Shown piece by piece: positions 18,030 through 26,350 of a DNA stretch of 38,478 bases. Each line of letters starts with the position of its first letter. Positions within the stretch are counted from its first letter, which is position 1. Under the pieces are notes generated by a model. That model was not told the origin of the DNA. It saw only the letters and a list, made by a program, of their open reading frames with translations, and did no database searches. The position numbers were made by a program, and so were the translations under genes. The stretch comes from Myxococcales bacterium (GTDB lineage: Bacteria; Myxococcota_A; Polyangia; Polyangiales; Polyangiaceae): assembly GCA_023248815.1 (NCBI GenBank), contig JAHFDV010000007.1, forward strand, positions 1 through 38,478. Reading direction: 5' to 3'.

Positions 18030-20834
18030 TTGGCCCGCATCTCGATGCAGAACGCCCCCCTCTTCACTCCTCAACGCCTCCGCAACGAATCCCTCCGAAA
18101 AGGGGACAACGAGAACCTGCGCAAAACGGATGGCCCCCCGCCGTCACGCAAGCGCGAGGTGCTCGCCCTCGGTTTCGCCACCATGGCCATTCTCGCGGCG
18201 CTTTCGCTCGCGAGCTATCGCCAAGGAGCAAACCACGAGGCCGTTGGCGAAAATTGGATTGGCCCGGTCGGCGAATTCGTCGCGTCGTGCCTCGTTCAGC
18301 TCTTCGGGGTGATGGCATGGGCGATCCCTTTCGAAGCGTTCCTCCTCTCTTTCCCCTTCATCTTCCGCAGCCACGAATCGCCGAAGCTCGTGAAGCACGC
18401 GGGCGACGTGCTGGTCGTCTTCGTGCTTGCCGCGCTCATCCACGTCGCGCATCCGACCGCGCATTCGTTCGGTGAAGCGCCCATCGCCGGCGTTCTCGGC
18501 GAAGTGTTCGGTGAGCTCAGTCGCTCGCTCTTTTCGACCATCGGCTCGTATGTCGTCGGCCTTTCGCTGCTCGGCTTCCTCTTCATCATGCGCGCGCGCT
18601 TCTCGTTCGTTCGTCTCGTCACGCGCGTCTCCGAAGTCGGCGCGAAGGGTGCCGTGGGAACCGCGAAGGGCGCACGCGAGGTGAAAGAGGCGTGGCAAAA
18701 AGCGCGCGATATCGAACGCGCACGTCTCGAAGAAGCGGCCAATGCGGCATTGCCGAAGATTGCCGAACGCCTCGATTTGGGAGCAATTGCCGCCCTTCCC
18801 GAAGAAGACTCGGATCCGGGATCGCTTCTCTTGGCAGGTGACGATGACGTGATCGAACGCGGACTGACGGGTCTCGCCGCGGATGTCGCACGCGAAATCA
18901 ATCCGCCAGCGAAGCCGAAGCGTGCGCCGAAGAAGAAAACGACAGCGCTCGACGTAGAAGCCGAGAAGATGGTTCTCGAGCGCCGCGATCTTCCGAAAGA
19001 GGACGAGTCGGAAGAAGAAGACGGCGAAGAGCTCGGCCTCGAAGAAGAGGAAGAAGAGATCGCGGAGGTCGAAGAGCCCAAAAAGAAGCGCTCGCGCGGC
19101 TCGAAATCCGACATCAAGGTCGACGCCAAAGCGAACGAGATCTCTGCGAGCCCAGCGGCCGTTGCCGTCGCTGCCTCGATGGGAAACGGCACGGCGGAGA
19201 ACGCCGAGCCAAAAAAGCGCGCGCTCAAAAAGGGACCTGCCGAGCCGACGATCGTCGACACGTCCGCGGCGCTCAAGCTCGAGGTGGAAGTCGAAAAAGA
19301 GAAAGAGAAAGTCGTCGTCGAGAAAAAGCGAAACGACTTCCATCTCCCCTCCATCGACTTTTTGGTCATGGGAAAGGTCGATCCGTCACTGCACGTCGAT
19401 CGCGAAACGCTCCTGAAAAATGCGGACCTTTTGATCAAGACCCTCGCCGACTACGGCGTCTCGGGCAAGGTCGAAGACATTCTCCCGGGTCCAACCATCA
19501 CGACCTACGAAGTTTCGCCCGCGGCCGGTACCAAGGTCTCGAAGGTTGCGTCGCTGGCGGACGATCTCGCGCTCGCGCTCGCACGCAAGGTTCGTATCGT
19601 CGCGCCGATTCCGGGCAAGAACCGCATCGGCTTCGAGCTTCCCAACGAACGCCGCGTTCCCGTGAATCTTCGTGAGCTCGTCGAAGACCGACGTTTCCAA
19701 TCGATGGATGCGCCGCTTCCCGTCGTGCTCGGTCGCGACAATCTCGGCAGTCCCGTCTACGCGGATCTCGCGAGCATGCCGCACGTCATCGTCGCCGGTG
19801 CGACGGGCGCCGGTAAGAGCGTCGGGCTCAACGTGATGCTCACGTCTCTTCTCTATCGCCGCACGCCCGACGAGCTGCGCCTCCTCATGATCGATCCGAA
19901 GGTGGTCGAGCTCGCGCCTTTCGATCGCATTCCGCACATGCTTCTTCCTGTCGTCACCGACATGAAGCAGGCCGCAAATGCCTTGAAATGGGCCGTCGAC
20001 GAGATGGAACGCCGCTACCAGCTCTTCGCCGACGCCGGCACGAAGAACATGGGGACCTACAACAACTGGGTCGAACGCGTTCAGCGTGGCGAATTGAAAA
20101 ATCCTTTGCCGAAGGTCGTCATCACGAAAGATCCGAACGGGTTTTTTGATGTCATCCCCGCGGAAGATGGCGAGCAGCAACTGCCGGAGAAGCTTCCTTC
20201 GATCGTCATCGTCGTCGACGAGTTCGCCGACTTGATGATGCAGCAAGGAAAAGACGTCGAAACGGCCGTGGCGCGTCTTGCGCAAAAGGCGCGCGCCGCC
20301 GGCATGCACGTCATCCTCGCGACGCAGCGCCCGTCGGTCGACGTCATCACGGGCATGATCAAAGCGAACTTCCCGACGCGCATCGCGTTCCGCGTGGCGC
20401 AGAAGGTCGACTCACGAACGATCTTGGACGAGATGGGCGCCGAGCACCTACTCGGTCGCGGCGACATGCTCATCAAGCTCAACGGCACGAACGAAATGAA
20501 GCGCGTGCAGTGTCCGATGGTGAGCGAAGAAGAAGTGCAAGAAGTGACCGACTTCCTCCGCTCACAGGGCGAGCCCGTCTACGACCAGTCGATCCTCAAG
20601 CCGCGCGACGAAGACGAGAGCGAAGACGAAGAAGATGCAGAGCAAGACACGATGTACGACGACGCCGTGCGCATCGTCGCCGACACGGGCCGCTGCTCGA
20701 CCTCGTGGCTCCAGCGGAAGTTGGGCCTCGGTTACAACCGCGCAGCTCGCATCGTCGAGATGATGGAAAAGCGCGGAATCGTGGGGCCAGCGAATGGGTC
20801 GAAGGACCGCGAAGTACTAATTAGCTCTCTCTAA
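18030..20834 (+). CDS. ftsK: DNA translocase FtsK/SpoIIIE
   Basis: N-terminal TM segments, charged linker, Walker A GATGAGKSVGLN, Walker B IVIVVDEFADLMM, LATQRPSVDVITGMIKANFPTRIAFRVAQKVDSRTILD, C-terminal winged-helix gamma-like domain (CSTSWLQRKLGLGYNRAARIVEMMEKRGIVGP). Confidence 0.96.
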   Translation: MARISMQNAPLFTPQRLRNESLRKGDNENLRKTDGPPPSRKREVLALGFATMAILAALSLASYRQGANHEAVGENWIGPVGEFVASCLVQLFGVMAWAIPFEAFLLSFPFIFRSHESPKLVKHAGDVLVVFVLAALIHVAHPTAHSFGEAPIAGVLGEVFGELSRSLFSTIGSYVVGLSLLGFLFIMRARFSFVRLVTRVSEVGAKGAVGTAKGAREVKEAWQKARDIERARLEEAANAALPKIAERLDLGAIAALPEEDSDPGSLLLAGDDDVIERGLTGLAADVAREINPPAKPKRAPKKKTTALDVEAEKMVLERRDLPKEDESEEEDGEELGLEEEEEEIAEVEEPKKKRSRGSKSDIKVDAKANEISASPAAVAVAASMGNGTAENAEPKKRALKKGPAEPTIVDTSAALKLEVEVEKEKEKVVVEKKRNDFHLPSIDFLVMGKVDPSLHVDRETLLKNADLLIKTLADYGVSGKVEDILPGPTITTYEVSPAAGTKVSKVASLADDLALALARKVRIVAPIPGKNRIGFELPNERRVPVNLRELVEDRRFQSMDAPLPVVLGRDNLGSPVYADLASMPHVIVAGATGAGKSVGLNVMLTSLLYRRTPDELRLLMIDPKVVELAPFDRIPHMLLPVVTDMKQAANALKWAVDEMERRYQLFADAGTKNMGTYNNWVERVQRGELKNPLPKVVITKDPNGFFDVIPAEDGEQQLPEKLPSIVIVVDEFADLMMQQGKDVETAVARLAQKARAAGMHVILATQRPSVDVITGMIKANFPTRIAFRVAQKVDSRTILDEMGAEHLLGRGDMLIKLNGTNEMKRVQCPMVSEEEVQEVTDFLRSQGEPVYDQSILKPRDEDESEDEEDAEQDTMYDDAVRIVADTGRCSTSWLQRKLGLGYNRAARIVEMMEKRGIVGPANGSKDREVLISSL

Positions 20835-20842
20835 AGAGGAAG

Positions 20843-20898
20843 GGCTTTGTGGCTCCGCCACGGGTTGCTTTGTTGGCTTTGCGTGGCTCCGCCACGGG
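20843..20898. repeat. Two tandem-oriented hairpin repeats between convergent genes, possible bidirectional terminator/REP-like unit
   Basis: GGCTTTGTGGCTCCGCCACGGG (20843-20864) and GGCTTTGCGTGGCTCCGCCACGGG (20875-20898), each containing the palindromic stem GTGGC-TCC-GCCAC. Confidence 0.75.
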
Positions 20899-20900
20899 CT

Positions 20901-21782
20901 TTACTTCAGTGCGTGCCCGAGCGGACCTTGCGCATCGAGATAGGCGCGAGCGGTTGCCCATTGCAGCTTTAGATCGACGACAGGTGCACATGCTTGAACC
21001 ACGTGCGGAAAGTCGTAGCCAAAATTGAAGTCCAATCCTGATTCCGTGACGTAAACACCGGCGAATCGCCCTTCATCGAATGAGGGCCCTTCGCCATCCA
21101 TGAAGCCGGATACAACGTCGGGGCCGCAGTTGTTGGGGTCCTTCGGGGCTTTCGCGTAGCTGCGCTTCGTGGTGCGCCATGCCTCGTGGACGCGCGCGTC
21201 GAGGAGCTTCACGAGCTCGCGCTTTTTGTCGGCACGGAAGGCATCTGCGCCGACTTTTGCCCCCGTGGCCCAGAGGAGCGTCGCGATCGTTCCATAACCG
21301 CTCGGGTACGCGCCCATGGTCTGAACATGGGCGTAAAGCGTGACGACGTGCGTGTCGTGAAATTTCACCTCGAAGTCGATACCGGTCGTTCCACAACCGT
21401 CGTTTCGAAGCTCGTTTTCATCGATGCGCAGCAACGTTTGCAACGAGATGTTCGGTGCCATTCGTTGTGCCGCGGGTCCCTCGATCGCGGGGGCAAATCC
21501 GGAGTGGTCTTTCGGCTCGTCATGCTCGCAGGTCCATTGGAGGCGCCGTGCCTTCACGAGGTTTGCTCCCTCACGTGCGCGGACTTCAAGCGCGGAGGCT
21601 GCCGGCACTGTCGTCTGCGGCGGCGCTGATGGCGCGATGCTCGCCGAAGGAGCGACCGTCAGGACCTCGCGCGGAGCTGGCGTTGGGGTCGCGGCGGGCG
21701 GCGAAGCACAGGCCGTGGCGAGCGGAAGCGCGAGAAGGCAGAGGAGGAAAGGGGAGAGAGGGCGAAGGAATGAAGGACGCAT
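20901..21782 (-). CDS. Lipoprotein of unknown function
   Basis: MRPSFLRPLSPFLLCLLALPLATACASPP lipobox-like; globular remainder; possible DUF3298/RsiV-like region (weak). Confidence 0.6.
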   Translation of the reverse strand: MRPSFLRPLSPFLLCLLALPLATACASPPAATPTPAPREVLTVAPSASIAPSAPPQTTVPAASALEVRAREGANLVKARRLQWTCEHDEPKDHSGFAPAIEGPAAQRMAPNISLQTLLRIDENELRNDGCGTTGIDFEVKFHDTHVVTLYAHVQTMGAYPSGYGTIATLLWATGAKVGADAFRADKKRELVKLLDARVHEAWRTTKRSYAKAPKDPNNCGPDVVSGFMDGEGPSFDEGRFAGVYVTESGLDFNFGYDFPHVVQACAPVVDLKLQWATARAYLDAQGPLGHALK

Positions 21783-22169
21783 CGAGGTCTTGAAGAAGAA
21801 ACGTCGCACCGATTGATCCGATTCCGAGTCGCCGATCTACGAAGGCGCGAACCTCAGAATTGGGCCGCCAGCACAGAGAATGTTATTCGTGGAAAGTGCG
21901 TGCGGGGGATGTGGGGAGAAGAAGGAGACTAAAATTCCTTCAGAAACCTGCGATCACGGTCGTTTAGAAGAAAGGGTGCCAGGAACCCAGATCGCACTTC
22001 TCGCGAGTCTTGCTTTACAACCTTGGGGTGCTAGACCCTGCCGCCTTGCCGGGGAACCTACGTGGCGAACTACAAAATTCGACCGACCAACAAAAACGGC
22101 TACAATTCTCCCCTCGGTGCCGGGCGCGACCTCGCGACCGCCTTGCCGTCAGCTGCTTTGTCCTCAGAT

Positions 22170-22481
22170 ATGAAGTCTGCGAAAGCGATTATGACGACCG
22201 AAGTGAGCGCTGCGCACGGAAACGCGGAGGCTGAAGTGTTCCCTACGAACGAGATGTCAGCGCGAGGGTTGAGCGTGAACGAGTCGGAGCGAACGCGCCT
22301 CATCGGCGAGATCTCGCGCGCGATTCAAGGCCCGACGACGCCCGCTCCTGCGCGTGCCGCAGGTCTCACACTGATCGGATGGCTCGCGCGCCGCATGCCT
22401 GGCGAGTGCGCGCATGCTCTCGGCGTCGAAGAGGCGCGCGAATCCGGGCGCCGCATTCGCGCAAGCCGCAATAAGCTCTGA
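22170..22481 (+). CDS. Small uncharacterised protein (103 aa)
   Basis: ATG at 22170 (MKSAKAIMTTEVSAAHGNAEAEVFPTNEM...); plausible helical C-terminus (RAAGLTLIGWLARRMPGECAHALGVEEARESGRR). An upstream in-frame GTG at 22062 is less likely. Confidence 0.4.
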   Translation: MKSAKAIMTTEVSAAHGNAEAEVFPTNEMSARGLSVNESERTRLIGEISRAIQGPTTPAPARAAGLTLIGWLARRMPGECAHALGVEEARESGRRIRASRNKL

Positions 22482-22568
22482 GGGCGTTTGCGGCAGAAAC
22501 GAGCGCGAGGGCGCGAGACATTTTTTGACCGGCCGATCCGCCGACATCGGTGATAAAACGACCCTCCG

Positions 22569-24740
22569 ATGGAAGGCATCCCACCGCCAATTTCTCGCGA
22601 CTCCGAGGATGTTGCTTGGGCGCTCCAAACGGCAGACTCACTTTGGAAGCGCAACGAACGCGTCGACGCGATCGTTTGGTTGCGTCGCGCCGCCCAGTCG
22701 GCTGGTGAAGTTGGAGACGACGAGCGTGCGGTGATGCTCGCGCGCAATGCTTCGGAGCTCACGGACTTCGTCGCGCGCCATCCTGCTCCCCCGGCGATTG
22801 GCACGTTCGGATCGATCGCGCCCATGCGTTCGAACGATGCTTCACGCGACTCACTCATTCCGGATCTCTCCGGCGGCATGCCGGACCTCTCTGCCGAAAC
22901 GCACATCGAAGAAGTCTCGATCTCGCTCGATCTCTCGAACATGAGCGCCGACATCCCGATCCCGAGCGCGCCGCCTTCACGTCCCGAAGAAGACGACGAG
23001 CCGCCGACGGACGTTCGCGTCTTCTCGCACAATCTTCCGAAGCCCATCATCTCTGCGGCGGCGCCATCCCCCGCGATCGAAGCCTTTCCCATCGTGGAGA
23101 GTCTTCCTCCGGCAGTCTCCAAAGCGCCCCCCGCGATGTCGGTTCCGGCACCCGCTGCGCCGACGCGCTCGTTTGCGCCGAATCGTCCCGCGCCTCCCGC
23201 CAAGAAGCCGCCTCCTCCCGTACCTGGAAGAAAAGCGCCGCCCGTTCCCAAGGCCGCTGGATCCGAGCCGCGCGCGGGTGCACCCCTTCCGCCTCGTGCG
23301 CCGCAAGCGCCTCAAGCCCCCCAAGCATCGGGCGGAGGCGCGTCGATGCGCCCGCGCGTTCCGTCGGCGCCTTCGTTACCCGTGCCTCCGCCGTATCCGG
23401 GCGCGGCAGCTCCGCAGGGACGTGCCGAGTCGCGCGTTCCAATCAGCGAGCCTCCGATCTCGATCGACATCGAAGCGGCGGCCGAGTCGATCCGTGGGGA
23501 AGGCCTCCGGGCAAGCGATCGCGCGCCTGCGCCGGTCCACTTGGTCGACGAGCCGGCTCGTGAGGAGATCACGGCCAACGCCGACCTCAACGATCCAGAG
23601 TTCGTCTCGCTCGCAGCCCCGCTCTCGTCGGCCGCGCGCGACCTTGCTCCGAAGAAGCCCCAGTTCGACGATTCGACGCTGGGCGCTTTGATGCCCGGCC
23701 CGCGCGCCTCGGGGTTTCAAGACACGAGTGCTGGCGCGATGGTTCCCGAGTTGAAGCTCGGCGAAGTGCCGATCTCCAAGGGCCCTGTCTCTGGCGTACC
23801 GAGCGCGGGCTTCGACGACGATAGCCGTGCGATTCCACTCGTGCGTCCTGCTTCCGAGCGTCCTTTCCGCGCGGCCTCGCGCGTCGAAGCGCCGGCAAGC
23901 GATCCGCTGCCCGTCGCTTCGAACGAAGACGTCGACGAAGACAGCACGGGGACCTTCGAGCATCCGCCCGAGCTCATTCGTCAAGCGACGGGTGAAACGG
24001 CCGGTCTCGTCGATCTCTCGGCGATCGAAGTATTTTCGGATCTCCCGGACGACGCGCGCGATGCATTCGCCGCCGAGGCCGAGCTTCACCACCTCGGACA
24101 AGACGAGGAAGTTTCCGACTTCGCGCTCGCGCTCGTCCTCGAAGGCGAGTTCGACGTGGCCGCGACGATCGTCGACGCGTCCGCCGAACGCATTCGCGCA
24201 GGCGCCGTGCTTCGTAGCCAGGGCACGATTGGCGATCCGATGGAGCTACGTCTCATCGGCACGAGCGCGCAATGCGCCGTCGCAACGTGGAACGCAGACT
24301 CCGTCGAACGCGCGTTTCGCACGTGTCCTTGGGTTGCAGAAGATCTCGCGAGCCTCGCCGATCGCACGCAAGCGCTCGTCGGAGTAACGATGGGCCCGCT
24401 CGCAGAACGACTCGATGCCGAGCTTCGTCAGGCGCTGACCGATTCGCTCGAAGTGAAACGTCTCGAGCCTGGTGAAGTACTCATCGAGCAAGGCAAGGGC
24501 GTGCCAGGCATTCTGCTTCTCGGCGTCGGTGAGCTCGAGTTCACGGACGGCGACGAGGTGAAGGGAATCGTCGAGCGCGGCAGCTTCGTCTTCGGAAGCG
24601 AAGTGCTCGGCGGCGGCAAGGCGCCGTTCGGTGTACGCGCAAGGTCCGAAGGGGCCGTCCTTTTGACCGGCTCACGTATGAAGGCGCAAGAACTCCTCAT
24701 GACGTGTCCGCCGCTTCTCGAAATCCTCGCGGGCATCTGA
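22569..24740 (+). CDS. Large Pro-rich protein with C-terminal degenerate cyclic-nucleotide-binding-like domains
   Basis: Pro/Ala-rich central region; C-terminus LAERLDAELRQALTDSLEVKRLEPGEVLIEQGKGVPGILLLGVGELEFTDGDEVKGIVERGSFVFGSEVLGGGKAPFGVRARSEG resembles a cNMP-binding beta-roll, with a preceding similar segment (LSAIEVFSDLPDDARDAFAAEAELHHLGQDEEV...). Confidence 0.7.
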   Translation: MEGIPPPISRDSEDVAWALQTADSLWKRNERVDAIVWLRRAAQSAGEVGDDERAVMLARNASELTDFVARHPAPPAIGTFGSIAPMRSNDASRDSLIPDLSGGMPDLSAETHIEEVSISLDLSNMSADIPIPSAPPSRPEEDDEPPTDVRVFSHNLPKPIISAAAPSPAIEAFPIVESLPPAVSKAPPAMSVPAPAAPTRSFAPNRPAPPAKKPPPPVPGRKAPPVPKAAGSEPRAGAPLPPRAPQAPQAPQASGGGASMRPRVPSAPSLPVPPPYPGAAAPQGRAESRVPISEPPISIDIEAAAESIRGEGLRASDRAPAPVHLVDEPAREEITANADLNDPEFVSLAAPLSSAARDLAPKKPQFDDSTLGALMPGPRASGFQDTSAGAMVPELKLGEVPISKGPVSGVPSAGFDDDSRAIPLVRPASERPFRAASRVEAPASDPLPVASNEDVDEDSTGTFEHPPELIRQATGETAGLVDLSAIEVFSDLPDDARDAFAAEAELHHLGQDEEVSDFALALVLEGEFDVAATIVDASAERIRAGAVLRSQGTIGDPMELRLIGTSAQCAVATWNADSVERAFRTCPWVAEDLASLADRTQALVGVTMGPLAERLDAELRQALTDSLEVKRLEPGEVLIEQGKGVPGILLLGVGELEFTDGDEVKGIVERGSFVFGSEVLGGGKAPFGVRARSEGAVLLTGSRMKAQELLMTCPPLLEILAGI

Positions 24741-24742
24741 AC

Positions 24743-26350
24743 ATGCGCCCGCGCATGAAGGCGCTCTTCTCGTTTCTCGTTCTCTTCGCGATCGTCCTCG
24801 TCGCCGGACCCGCGTTCGCGCAAGACGCAGCGCAAGGCGTTCCGCAAATCGCCCAAGATGCAGTGCAGGCAGCGCAGCACGTGACCCCCGAGGCCCACGA
24901 GACGGGCCCCATCTTGAAGCGAGTCGCTACGGACTCGGAGCTTCTTCGCATCGTCCTCGGCCTCGGCCTCGCGCTCGGACTTGCCGTCGCAGCGACCCAC
25001 CCTTTCGTCCGCCGCATCGAACGCCGCCTCGGTCTCACGCTCGTGACGGCGAGTGGTCTCCCCTTCATTTTGATGGGCCTCATCTTTCGTCATCCGCGCG
25101 TCGGCATTCTCACGGATAGCGTCCTCGCCGACCTTCGTCCCGCGCTCGAGTTCGGCGTCGGCTGGCTCGGCTTCGCCGTAGGCATGAAGTTCAACCTCAG
25201 CGAGCTCGATCGCGTCCACCCGAAGACGGGCGCGATTCTCTTCGCAGAGACGGCCATCCCCGTCGTCACGACGACGATCGCCTGCAGTCTCTTCTTCATC
25301 TTCATCGACTACACGCAGACGTTCCCGATCCTCGCGTCGATTCACTCTTACGCGGACTTCAAGCGTGCGAGCTACGAGCTGAGTCGCCATGCGTCTTTCC
25401 GCGATGCGATTGCGCTCGGCGCCTGCGCTGCGCAAGCGGCACCCGTCGCTGCGCTCGCGATTGAGCGAAGCTCGGGATCGCGCGGGGCACGTATTCTCGA
25501 GCACGTTTCGCAGCTCGACGACGTCGCGGGGATCTTCGTCATCTCGCTCGTCTGCGCCTTTTTCCGCCCAACGGAATCGTTCGCGGCGTGGAAGCTCCCG
25601 CACATCGCGTGGCTCTTCGTCATTCTCGGCCTCGGCGGAGTGCTCGGCATTCTCGCCTACGTGCTCGTTCGTTCGGCAAAGACGCGCACCGAAGAGATCG
25701 CCTACCTTCTCGGCGCGATCGCGCTCTCTGCCGGGATGAGCGGATACCTCGGGATCTCGCCCCTTATTACTGGGGCCATCGCTGGAGCTCTTCTTGCGAA
25801 CTTGCCGCAGAAAGAAATGGCGCGCCTCAAGGAGACGATCGAGCAGGTCGAGCGTCCCTTGTTCCTCATCTTCTTGCTCGTCGCGGGCGCCCTCTGGGAT
25901 CCGCGCGGATGGCAAGGTTGGGTCCTCTGCCCACTCTTCGTGCTCTCGCGCATCGTCGGGAAGCTCGTCGGCGCACGTGCTGCGAAGCGGGTCGGACCCG
26001 AAGAGCTTCCCGATGCAACGACGATGGGACTCGCGCTCTCGCCGCAGTCACCCATGGTGATCGTCACGGTCGTCAGTTTCGTCACGATTTACAAAGGCGC
26101 CGACGATTCGAGCCATCTTCCTTGGCTGATGACGGCCTGCATCTTCGGGGCGCTCCTCACCGAGGTCACCGTGCAATGGATCGTCCGTGTGCGCGGCGGC
26201 CTCTCGCTCGATCCGAGGTCCGTCGGGACACATTCGTTGATGCCGCCTCCCGATCCCGATGACCCCGCCATCAGTCTCAGCATGCCGCCTGCGCCCGTCG
26301 ATGTGACCTCGCCGCCGCCCACCACCGACGTCGATCCGGAGCACCCATGA
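24743..26350 (+). CDS. CPA2-family cation:proton antiporter (first of tandem pair)
   Basis: Signal-like N-terminus plus multiple TM segments; VSQLDDVAGIFVISLV resembles the CPA2 ion-binding DD helix; Pro-rich C-terminal tail. Confidence 0.78.
   Translation: MRPRMKALFSFLVLFAIVLVAGPAFAQDAAQGVPQIAQDAVQAAQHVTPEAHETGPILKRVATDSELLRIVLGLGLALGLAVAATHPFVRRIERRLGLTLVTASGLPFILMGLIFRHPRVGILTDSVLADLRPALEFGVGWLGFAVGMKFNLSELDRVHPKTGAILFAETAIPVVTTTIACSLFFIFIDYTQTFPILASIHSYADFKRASYELSRHASFRDAIALGACAAQAAPVAALAIERSSGSRGARILEHVSQLDDVAGIFVISLVCAFFRPTESFAAWKLPHIAWLFVILGLGGVLGILAYVLVRSAKTRTEEIAYLLGAIALSAGMSGYLGISPLITGAIAGALLANLPQKEMARLKETIEQVERPLFLIFLLVAGALWDPRGWQGWVLCPLFVLSRIVGKLVGARAAKRVGPEELPDATTMGLALSPQSPMVIVTVVSFVTIYKGADDSSHLPWLMTACIFGALLTEVTVQWIVRVRGGLSLDPRSVGTHSLMPPPDPDDPAISLSMPPAPVDVTSPPPTTDVDPEHP

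Noticed and set aside
18144-19438. Long minus-strand ORFs (399 and 380 aa) opposite ftsK
   Set aside because: Antisense to a highly conserved gene; low-complexity Phe/Leu/Arg and Ser-rich compositions.
22062-22169. GTG-initiated N-terminal extension (MANYKIRPTNKNGYN...) of the 103-aa ORF
   Set aside because: Would cover the TACAAT promoter candidate; the ATG at 22170 is a simpler start. Not excluded.
24428-25915. 495-aa minus-strand ORF opposite the first antiporter
   Set aside because: Charged shadow ORF; the plus strand encodes clear TM segments.
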